Assembly: GCA_030640625.1 (NCBI GenBank)
Contig: DAOWJB010000060.1
Location: forward strand, 1 to 34,492
Direction of reading: 5' to 3'
DNA: 34,492 nt
DNA from: Bacteroides sp.
GTDB taxonomy: Bacteria; Bacteroidota; Bacteroidia; Bacteroidales; SM23-62
The position numbers were made by a program, and so were the translations under genes. The notes beneath the pieces were generated by a model, which was not told the origin of the DNA, searched no databases, and saw only the letters and a list, made by a program, of their open reading frames with translations. Every line of letters starts with the position of its first letter. The stretch's first letter is position 1. Below are positions 26,854-34,492 of the stretch, in pieces.

Positions 26854-29800
26854 CTATTTGGTTTTATCCGGATCAGCCGGTACCGCCGGCAGGGGCTGGT
26901 ACTGGTCGAGTTGCTCCAGGATGACCTCGATGGCTTTGTTCAGCTGTTCATCTTCACCATCGTATTCCTTTGCAGGATCATTATCCAGGAGTATATCTGG
27001 TTCCACACCAACACCTTCTATCACCCACTTGCTTTCTGTGGCTGAGTATGTCGAGAATTCAGGCCTCATTAGAATCCCGCCATCAATAAAGGGAAGTGTA
27101 CCGCGGATACCAATCACTCCACCCCAGGTCCGTGTGCCAATCACCGTACCCAGCTTGAGGGTCTTGAACTGGTAAGGGAACAGGTCCCCATCAGAAGCGG
27201 AAGCATAGTTTACCAGCAATACTTTGGGACCCAGTACCATTTGTCCCGGTGCGGTAATGCCATAGGGCACACCTCGCATGTTGCGTGTATGGGTCAGTTC
27301 CCTTCTGAGCCTTTCAATGATCATGGGAGATACATTACCTCCTCCATTGCCCCGGCCATCAATGATCAATCCCTTCTTATTCTTTAACTGAGGATAGAAA
27401 TATTTCGCAAATTCATTCAAACCCTTCGGCATCATATCTGGAATATGAAGGTAACCGATCTGTCCGTCCGTGGCTTCGTTAACTATCCTGATATTTTCTT
27501 GTACCCAGTTATAATAATAGAGAGATGATTCATCAGCAATGGGTTTTACGAGGGATTTCCGGGAGTCGTTTTCAGCTGGTTCGGAATTTATCGTAAGTTC
27601 AACCGTTTTTCCGGCAGTGTTAATAAGGGCGGCATATATGTCTCCCATTTCTTTGGTGGATGCTCCGTTCACAGCCACAATGAAGTCCCCTTCGTTGATA
27701 TTAACCCCGACTTCAGTAAGTGGAGAACGCAGGGCATCACTCCAGTTGGCCCCTTCCAGGATCTTGTCAATTTTGTAATACCCGGAGGAATGCTTCGACA
27801 ATTTGGCGCCAAGAAGTCCGGTCTGTATCCTTTCCGGTAAATTAATATCGCCCGGTGAATTTACATAAGTGTGTCCGACGGACAACTCGCCGATCATTTC
27901 TCCGATAACATAGGTCAGATCATTTCTGTGATTTACATACGGCAACAGAACAGCATATTTTTCATGCATTGCCTCCCAGTCCAAACCATGCATGTTCTCC
28001 ACGTAGAAAAAGTCACGCATATGCCTCCAGCTCTCGTCAAAGATCTGCTTCCATTCCTGCTGGTAATCTGTCATAACTTTCATGTCAGAAAGATCAATGG
28101 TATCTTCCAGTGTAACCTTCCCCTCGGGCAGGTCGATCACCGCATATTTCCCGTTTTGAATGGCCAGCATCTTCTTCCCATTGGCAGAAATGGTAAAAAT
28201 CAGACCAGGTCCAAGATCTGCTTCCTTCTTGGTTTTCAGGTTAAATACTTTCCCGGTCATGGGTCCACCGAATGATGATCTTTCAATATAATACACCTTG
28301 TCAGCAGATGGTTCCAGGTTTCCATAGTTTGAGGCTTTAACCGGAAGGGACAGGATCCTGGCGTTTAATCCTTCTGTATCGATTTTCGTTATTTTTTCCC
28401 CGGTATCTTTTCCTTCATCTTCGGTTTTGTCCTTGCCTTCGTCATCACCGTTCTCAGACTTATCCTCTTCCTCCGTCTTTACTTCATCATTTTCAAGGGC
28501 AAAAGGGGAAGGAGTATCCTTTGCCAGTGTAACCAGGTAGACCTTATCCATATTGGAATAAGAATGGTTCCTCTCGGTATTCGAATAAGTTGGATTGAAA
28601 TCCCTGGAAGATCCAAAATACAGGTATTTGCCATCGGGTGAGAATCTGGGACCGAAGGATTCATACCAGTTGTCTGTAACCGGATAGGACTTTCCTTCTG
28701 CTGTATTGTACAGGTAAATAACGCCGAACTGGTTTTCAGCATTATCAGTATAGGTAATCCATCTGCTGTCGGGCGACCAGTCGAAATCATTCAGTTCCGT
28801 GTCGATGGATTTTTTTACCTGGGTGACCTTTTTCGTGGCCACATCAACATATTGCAAACGGAATTTCCGGTCGCTGAAAAGGATCTTCTTGCTGTCAGGT
28901 GACCATTCAAGGTCATAGAGGTAACTGTTTGTGCCACTGGTTAGCTGAACCGGTTCTTCCGAACCATCCTGCTTCATAATATATACTTCAAATTCCCCGG
29001 ATTCATCTGAAAAGTAGGCAATGTACTTACCGTCCGGGGACCAGCTGACGACCCTTTCATGTGCTCCAGCTGTCTGGGTCAAATTCCGGGTGATCCCATG
29101 TTTGGCCGGAAGGGTATAGATTTCGCCGCGGGCACTGAAAACCACCCTCTCACCATTGGGCGACAGGTCACCGCTCTGGATGGCCTTGCTGGCATCCTTT
29201 AATTCAGTCCGGCTGTAAGCATTATCATTGGCTATTTGTATGGGGACTTTCGCATATTCTTTCGTATTCACATCAAGCTTGTAGATATAACCTCCATTCT
29301 CAAAGACGATCTGTTCTTTACCAAGGGAAGGAAACTTTACATCGTACTGCGTGAAATCAGTAACCTTGCTGGTCTGGTTGGAGGATGTATTATAAACAAA
29401 AACATTCATGGTCCGGTCACGGTCCGACAGGAAAAATATTTCCTCACCTACCCACATGGGAATGATGTCCTGTTCAGTGTTGTCCGTAATTTTTTCAGTC
29501 GTCCTAGCATTGAAATCATGTATCCATATCTCATCGGCCATCCCGCCACGATAATATTTCCAGGTCCGGAATTCACGGAAGATGCGGTTATAAGCGAGCT
29601 TGCTTCCATCCGGAGAATAGGAGCAGAATCCGCCAGTGGGCAAGGGAAGCTCTTTACTTAATCCTCCATCAACAGACACCTTGTAAAGTTGTCCGACGAA
29701 GGAATTGAATGATTGCTTGCGTGAGCGGTAGGTAATGAACTTTCCGTCTGGTGTCCAGTCCATTACAATATTATTCGGACCCATGCGATCGGATACATTA

Positions 29801-30135
29801 TCCCTTCCTAAGGTTGCTGTGTAGGTCAGGCGTTTGGGAATTCCCCCTTCAGCCGGGATAATGAAAACTTCAGTATTGCCGTCATACTGACCGGTAAAAG
29901 CGATCTTGTGCCCATCCGGAGAAAACCGGGGGAACATTTCGTAGCCATTGTGACTGGTCAGTTTTCTGGCCATCCCGCCATCACTATCTACAGTATACAG
30001 GTCGCCGGCATAGGTGAAGACAATCTGGTCCTTGTAAATTGCCGGGAATCGCATCAGCCTGGCTTCATCATTGGCCAATACGTTGAAAAGTGTAAAAGCT
30101 GTAAAGAAAAATGCAAAAAGGAAAAACTTTTTCAT
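26854..30135 (-). CDS. Tricorn-like S41 family peptidase (PD40 propellers, PDZ, S41 domain)
   Basis: PD40 repeats (PRFSPDGHKIAFTGQYDGNTEVFIIPAEGG...), PDZ-like GVNINEGDFIVAVNG, S41 region IIDGRGNGGGN and LVNYASASDGDLFPYQFKTL; acidic linker EEEDKSENGDDEGKDKTEDEGKD. Confidence 0.95.
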   Translation of the reverse strand: MKKFFLFAFFFTAFTLFNVLANDEARLMRFPAIYKDQIVFTYAGDLYTVDSDGGMARKLTSHNGYEMFPRFSPDGHKIAFTGQYDGNTEVFIIPAEGGIPKRLTYTATLGRDNVSDRMGPNNIVMDWTPDGKFITYRSRKQSFNSFVGQLYKVSVDGGLSKELPLPTGGFCSYSPDGSKLAYNRIFREFRTWKYYRGGMADEIWIHDFNARTTEKITDNTEQDIIPMWVGEEIFFLSDRDRTMNVFVYNTSSNQTSKVTDFTQYDVKFPSLGKEQIVFENGGYIYKLDVNTKEYAKVPIQIANDNAYSRTELKDASKAIQSGDLSPNGERVVFSARGEIYTLPAKHGITRNLTQTAGAHERVVSWSPDGKYIAYFSDESGEFEVYIMKQDGSEEPVQLTSGTNSYLYDLEWSPDSKKILFSDRKFRLQYVDVATKKVTQVKKSIDTELNDFDWSPDSRWITYTDNAENQFGVIYLYNTAEGKSYPVTDNWYESFGPRFSPDGKYLYFGSSRDFNPTYSNTERNHSYSNMDKVYLVTLAKDTPSPFALENDEVKTEEEDKSENGDDEGKDKTEDEGKDTGEKITKIDTEGLNARILSLPVKASNYGNLEPSADKVYYIERSSFGGPMTGKVFNLKTKKEADLGPGLIFTISANGKKMLAIQNGKYAVIDLPEGKVTLEDTIDLSDMKVMTDYQQEWKQIFDESWRHMRDFFYVENMHGLDWEAMHEKYAVLLPYVNHRNDLTYVIGEMIGELSVGHTYVNSPGDINLPERIQTGLLGAKLSKHSSGYYKIDKILEGANWSDALRSPLTEVGVNINEGDFIVAVNGASTKEMGDIYAALINTAGKTVELTINSEPAENDSRKSLVKPIADESSLYYYNWVQENIRIVNEATDGQIGYLHIPDMMPKGLNEFAKYFYPQLKNKKGLIIDGRGNGGGNVSPMIIERLRRELTHTRNMRGVPYGITAPGQMVLGPKVLLVNYASASDGDLFPYQFKTLKLGTVIGTRTWGGVIGIRGTLPFIDGGILMRPEFSTYSATESKWVIEGVGVEPDILLDNDPAKEYDGEDEQLNKAIEVILEQLDQYQPLPAVPADPDKTK

Positions 30136-30334
30136 GGTATGATAATTATGATTTGGATGAATATAAAATTGGCTGTTTCAATTTGAGGGATTGAAAGAAT
30201 TTAATAAGATAAATACAGGTGTTAAAACCTCTTTTTCTAATACTCTTTTGCAAAAAACCACAGTCTTGGCAGAAACCACAAAATTATAATTTAATCACAG
30301 AATTTGTTATGTCCGATAACGTTTTTTGCACGAT

Positions 30335-30366
30335 ATGCGTACATAACATGTTAAGAGCTATATTTG
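30335..30366 (+). promoter_or_regulatory. Bacteroidota-type promoter upstream of the GH3 fusion gene
   Basis: TTTG (30335-30338) - 20 nt - TATATTTG (30359-30366), full match to TTTG-N19-21-TAnnTTTG. Confidence 0.65.
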
Positions 30367-30395
30367 CTATGAGAGATTTCAGATTTTCATGGAGT

Positions 30396-33300
30396 ATGCG
30401 TTTCCAGAGGACGATTTATAATTTTTTGGTAATTCTGGCCAGTATACTGGTTACTTCCAGCTTTCATTTCCGGCCAGAATTTGGCCATTCACAGTCAGAA
30501 AGGCTCGATCCCCCCTTTCTGGATTCAACAAATGCCTGGGTTGATTCTGTATATGAATCTCTCTCAAAAGATGAGCGAATCGCCCAGCTGTTCATGGTCA
30601 GGGCTTATTCCAATAAGGATCCCGGACATGCGGAATCCATCCTGAAACTCATAAAAAAATACAATATTGGAGGATTATGTTTCTTCCAGGGCGGACCGGT
30701 CCGGCAGGTTAAGCTTACCAATTTGTATCAGGCAACAGCCAAAACACCCCTTATGATCTCCCAGGATTTTGAATGGGGACTAGGAATGCGGCTTGACAGT
30801 GCTCTTTCTTATCCCAGGCAGATGATGCTGGGGGCTATTCAGGATGAAAGGTTGATTTATCAAATGGGACTTGATATTGCTGCACAAATGAGGATGATTG
30901 GTGTTCACATGAACCTGGCACCGGTACTTGATGTCAACAACAATCCCCGCAATCCGGTGATCAATAGCCGGTCCTTTGGTGAAGATGTTCAAAATGTAAG
31001 CCTGAAAGGCCTTGCCTATTTCAAAGGTTTACAGGATGGAGGTGTATTGTGTACAGCAAAACATTTCCCCGGTCACGGGGATACGGATTCAGATTCCCAT
31101 TATACCTTGCCGATAATCCCGCATGATGCCAAACACCTCTGGTCCACCGAGTTTTACCCCTTCCAGGAGGCAATTCATCAGGGCCTGACCGGGGTAATGA
31201 TCGCACATCTGCATCTGCCGGCGCTGGATACCACCACCAACCTTGCATCTTCCTTATCGAAGAATATCGTTACGGGCATCCTGAAAGAGGAAATGGGTTT
31301 TAAGGGACTTGTGGTGACCGATGCCCTGGATATGGCAGCTGCGGATAAATTTCATAAACCAGGCGATCTGGAAGCCCTGGCTTTTGAGGCTGGTAATGAT
31401 ATCCTGATGATCCCATCTGATATTGGCAAGGCTATCAATGCCATCAGAAAGAAAATCCGCAAGGGTGATATTACCTGGGACAGGGTAGAGGAGAGCTGCA
31501 AGAAGATCCTGGCTGCAAAATACTGGGTAGGCCTCGCAGAGATTAAACAATTGGAAACCGGTAATTTGTATGAAAACCTGCACAAAAATGAGTATCGATT
31601 AACCCAATCCAGGCTGGTCCATGCTGCCCTGACGCTGGTTGAAAACAAGGATGACCTCATTCCGGTCAGGAGACTTGATACACTGAAGATTGCATCAGTT
31701 GCAATTGGGAGTACTGATAAAAACGAATTCCAGGAGTACATTGACCTGTATTTACCTGCAACACATTTTAATATTCCCGGGAATGCTCCTGCTGATGCCT
31801 TTATTAAGTTGTTGAATAAGCTTGATTCTTTTAACCTGGTGATAGCCGGTCTGCATAATACGGATATGAGGGTGTCCAGGAACTATGGCATATCAGAAAA
31901 TTCAGTGTTGTTCCTGAATATGCTGTCAAAGCTGAAACCGACCATTGCCTGTGTATTCGCGAACCCTTACAGTCTTGGCAGGTCATCTTTCGGGGAACAA
32001 TTCGCGGGATTGATCATGTGTTATGAGGATAACGATCTGACTCAGCGGGCTTGTCCCCAGCTTATCTTCGGTGGCACCCCGGCCACCGGTAAGCTTCCTG
32101 TAAGCTCCGGTGAACAATACGTTTCGGGAGCAGGCATCACCACCAGAGAGACATTCCGACTCAGATACGGTCTGCCTGAAGAAGCAGGTATTGACTCCAG
32201 ACAATTATATAAAATAGATTCATTGGCCCTGGATGCCATCCAGGTCAAGGCGACTCCAGGTTGCCAGATCCTGGCAGCCCGCAATGGACTGGTTTTTTAT
32301 AATAAGGCCTTTGGCTACCATACCTATTCCAGGAAAATACCTGTCAAAAAAACCGATTTATACGACGTAGCCTCGGTTACAAAAATTGCTTCAACCCTCC
32401 CCATTTTGATGCAGCTCACCCAGGAAGGCAAGTTTGATGTAAACGACAGCCTGGCAGATTACCTGCCTGCCCTGGATACCTGTGATAAAGGGGATCTGCT
32501 GATCAAGGAAATACTGACCCACCAGGCAAGGCTTATCCCGTGGATCCCATTTTATTATTCCACCATTGAACCACTGGATGTAGATGCACCTTTGATCAGT
32601 AAAAAACTGTCAAGCAGGTATCCGTTCAAACTCTCCAATCATATTTACCTGAATAAGAACCTGACTTATATGGATAGCGTTTATGCGAGAGAATACTCAG
32701 CTGACTTTCCTGTACAGGTAGCAGAAAACCTCTTTATAAATAAATCATACCGTGACAGCCTGATCCACTGGATTATCAATTCGGAGTTGCTTGAAAAGAA
32801 AGAATACCTGTACAGTGACCTGGGTTACTATTTTTTCCACGAGATTATCGAAGACCTAACGGGTACTCCCATTGAGACTTATGTTACTGATCAGTTTTTC
32901 AAACCATTAGGCGCATCTTATACAGGTTACCTGCCACTTCTCAGATTTTCAAATGAGCGAATTGTGCCAACGGAAAATGACTTGGTTTTCAGGAGACAAT
33001 TGATACAGGGATACGTACATGATCCGGGAGCAGCCATGCTTGGCGGTGTCGCCTACCATGCAGGTATTTTTTCCAACACCAATGACTTGGCCAAGATCAT
33101 GCAGATGTACCTCAATGGTGGCAGCTATGGTGGACAACAGTATATTGATCCAGCTATTGTGGATATGTATAATTCCAGTCCCTATTTGAGAAAAGGGAAC
33201 CGCAGAGGCATCGGATTTGATAAGCCTGAAATGGATTTCGAAAAAGAAGGACCAACCTGTCAATGTATTTCAGCATCCAGCTTCGGCCATACCGGATTTA

Positions 33301-33461
33301 CGGGCACCCTGGCATGGGCTGATCCCGAATCCGGCATTCTCTATGTTTTCCTTTCAAACAAGATCCATCCAGACCAGGATAATTCAAAGCTGGTTGAGAT
33401 GAATGTACGAACCAAAATTCAGGAAGTGATCCATGCCGCAGTGATAGAACCGGATATATAA
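30396..33461 (+). CDS. GH3 (beta-N-acetylhexosaminidase-like) fused to a serine hydrolase/class C beta-lactamase-like domain
   Basis: KHFPGHGDTDSDSHYTLP, VVTDALDMAAADKF (GH3/NagZ); ASVTKIAST (SxxK), YSDLGYYFFHEII, FGHTGFTG (beta-lactamase fold). Start moved to MRFQRTIYNFLVILASILVTSSF (signal peptide), downstream of the promoter; supplied ORF starts at 30219. Confidence 0.88.
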   Translation: MRFQRTIYNFLVILASILVTSSFHFRPEFGHSQSERLDPPFLDSTNAWVDSVYESLSKDERIAQLFMVRAYSNKDPGHAESILKLIKKYNIGGLCFFQGGPVRQVKLTNLYQATAKTPLMISQDFEWGLGMRLDSALSYPRQMMLGAIQDERLIYQMGLDIAAQMRMIGVHMNLAPVLDVNNNPRNPVINSRSFGEDVQNVSLKGLAYFKGLQDGGVLCTAKHFPGHGDTDSDSHYTLPIIPHDAKHLWSTEFYPFQEAIHQGLTGVMIAHLHLPALDTTTNLASSLSKNIVTGILKEEMGFKGLVVTDALDMAAADKFHKPGDLEALAFEAGNDILMIPSDIGKAINAIRKKIRKGDITWDRVEESCKKILAAKYWVGLAEIKQLETGNLYENLHKNEYRLTQSRLVHAALTLVENKDDLIPVRRLDTLKIASVAIGSTDKNEFQEYIDLYLPATHFNIPGNAPADAFIKLLNKLDSFNLVIAGLHNTDMRVSRNYGISENSVLFLNMLSKLKPTIACVFANPYSLGRSSFGEQFAGLIMCYEDNDLTQRACPQLIFGGTPATGKLPVSSGEQYVSGAGITTRETFRLRYGLPEEAGIDSRQLYKIDSLALDAIQVKATPGCQILAARNGLVFYNKAFGYHTYSRKIPVKKTDLYDVASVTKIASTLPILMQLTQEGKFDVNDSLADYLPALDTCDKGDLLIKEILTHQARLIPWIPFYYSTIEPLDVDAPLISKKLSSRYPFKLSNHIYLNKNLTYMDSVYAREYSADFPVQVAENLFINKSYRDSLIHWIINSELLEKKEYLYSDLGYYFFHEIIEDLTGTPIETYVTDQFFKPLGASYTGYLPLLRFSNERIVPTENDLVFRRQLIQGYVHDPGAAMLGGVAYHAGIFSNTNDLAKIMQMYLNGGSYGGQQYIDPAIVDMYNSSPYLRKGNRRGIGFDKPEMDFEKEGPTCQCISASSFGHTGFTGTLAWADPESGILYVFLSNKIHPDQDNSKLVEMNVRTKIQEVIHAAVIEPDI

Positions 33462-33474
33462 AAAACAGAACAAG

Positions 33475-33879
33475 ATGAAGCCAACACATATTGAGCATAT
33501 TGGAATTGCTGTCAGTAATCTGGAGGAAGCCATCAAGTATTATGAGCAGGTACTCGGACTCGAATGCTATGCCATTGAGGAAATAAAGGACCAGAAAGTA
33601 CGTACAGCTTTTTTCAGGGTAGGAGAAACAAAGATTGAACTGCTGGAGTCTACCGAGTCAGATGGCCCGGTCGGAAAATTCATCGAAAAAAGGGGACAGG
33701 GAGTCCACCATATTGCCTTTGCCGTGCAGGATACAGATATGGCCCTCAGAGAGGCGGAAGCAAAGGGGATCCAACTGATTGACAAAACATCACGCAAAGG
33801 GGCCGAAGACCTTGATATCGGTTTTCTCCATCCAAAATCCACCCTTGGTGTATTGACAGAATTTTGTAGCCAATACTAA
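33475..33879 (+). CDS. mce: Methylmalonyl-CoA epimerase
   Basis: HIEHIGIAVSNLEEAIKYYEQVLGL, KIELLESTESDGPVGKFIEKRGQGVHHIAFAV, DIGFLHPKSTLGVLTEFC. Confidence 0.96.
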   Translation: MKPTHIEHIGIAVSNLEEAIKYYEQVLGLECYAIEEIKDQKVRTAFFRVGETKIELLESTESDGPVGKFIEKRGQGVHHIAFAVQDTDMALREAEAKGIQLIDKTSRKGAEDLDIGFLHPKSTLGVLTEFCSQY

Positions 33880-33909
33880 TTTGCCTTTTGAGAACGTTGT
33901 TTTATATGT

Positions 33910-34287
33910 ATGAAATTTAAACCTGTATATATGATCATTATGCTGCTGTTGGCAGCGTCAATCTCCGGATGTGAGAAACAGAAGAATCCATCTGTGACAT
34001 TGTTGAATGATAAATTTATTATTTCGAATACAAGCATCGGGCCTGGTGGACTCCTAAAATTCAAATGGGAAGCCAAAAAAGGGAAAGCAGATCTCTCATC
34101 GTTTTCCGTACTGATGAACGGGCAGGATCTGCCCGGTTATCCTGAAACGACCATCCCAGCTGATGTATATCTTGATTCAACCTTCCTTGAGGGACCTGGC
34201 CAGACAGGGAATTATACCTTCTCTTTCCAGGCCACCGATGCCGACGGGAATATCGGGGACAGGTCTGTGGTTATTACGGTCGAATAA
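33910..34287 (+). CDS. Hypothetical lipoprotein, Ig-like
   Basis: MKFKPVYMIIMLLLAASISGCEKQ signal/lipobox, then short beta-rich sequence. Confidence 0.7.
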   Translation: MKFKPVYMIIMLLLAASISGCEKQKNPSVTLLNDKFIISNTSIGPGGLLKFKWEAKKGKADLSSFSVLMNGQDLPGYPETTIPADVYLDSTFLEGPGQTGNYTFSFQATDADGNIGDRSVVITVE

Positions 34288-34303
34288 ATGCACCGCTGAC
34301 AGA

Positions 34304-34337
34304 AATTGCCGGGTCCCTGACGCAATTACCTTTTATT
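34304..34337 (+). terminator. Possible intrinsic terminator
   Basis: AATTGC (34304-34309) / GCAATT (34322-34327), then accttttatt; short stem. Confidence 0.35.
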
Positions 34338-34402
34338 AAGCATATCCGCTTATTCCTTCTTTGATCCAAACTCTTGCTATCTTTGATCGAAAGGATTATC
34401 AT

Positions 34403-34492
34403 ATGGCAAAAATCGGTACAGCAGGGAATGGGGGAGAAAAAGTCAGGTCAGATTGCCTGGTCCGGATAGAACCTACCAGCTCCGGAGGCATC
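34403..34492 (+). CDS. N-terminus of a citrate lyase acyl-carrier-protein (CitD)-like protein; continues beyond window
   Basis: MAKIGTAGNGGEKVRSDCLVRIEPTSSGGI... resembles the CitD pattern AGT..SSD..V.I.P; only 30 codons visible. Confidence 0.4.
   Translation, partial: MAKIGTAGNGGEKVRSDCLVRIEPTSSGGI

Noticed and set aside
27871-28275. Plus-strand ORFs inside 26854-30135 (e.g. 134 aa, 141 aa)
   Set aside because: Antisense to the tricorn-like peptidase with intact PD40/PDZ/S41 motifs.
28480-28500. Acidic low-complexity linker in the tricorn-like protein as a possible insertion
   Set aside because: Acidic linkers between propellers occur commonly in these Bacteroidota proteins; no repeats or frame disruption.
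34358-34385. Promoter upstream of the CitD-like gene (TATCTTTG at 34378)
   Set aside because: The nearest TTTG is only 14 nt upstream, outside the 19-21 nt spacing; kept out of the feature list.
1-34492. CRISPR array, tRNA or rRNA genes
   Set aside because: No regularly spaced repeats, cloverleaf-like segments or rRNA-like stretches noticed by eye; a tRNAscan/CRISPR finder run would settle it.

Overview
Chromosomal segment from a Bacteroidota (Bacteroidales/Marinilabiliales-like) bacterium. The assignment rests on a T9SS sorting domain, a PorE-like TPR/PD40/OmpA protein, many lipoproteins and TTTG/TAnnTTTG promoters. Most of the window is ordinary chromosome: an ABC transporter, galM, glycosylasparaginase, an M1 peptidase, PPK2, galK, tag, a tricorn-like peptidase, a GH3/beta-lactamase fusion and methylmalonyl-CoA epimerase. 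Four regions deserve a second look. (1) A compact co-directional block, PAP2 - GT39 - GT2 - GHMP kinase - GalU (10676-15648). Its kinase resembles plant glucuronokinase, so the block could be a self-contained route from free sugar to an envelope glycan. (2) A small AT-rich two-gene nucleotidyltransferase cassette (19352-20019) flanked by a 39-bp imperfect direct repeat that looks like duplicated transposase coding sequence. The upstream partner gene is missing from the supplied ORF track. (3) An alkaline phosphatase with an apparently precise in-frame loss of its central metal-binding segment. (4) A heparinase II/III-like gene cut short at its C-terminus. No tRNA, rRNA or CRISPR array was seen. 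All family calls were made by eye from motifs; no search was run.
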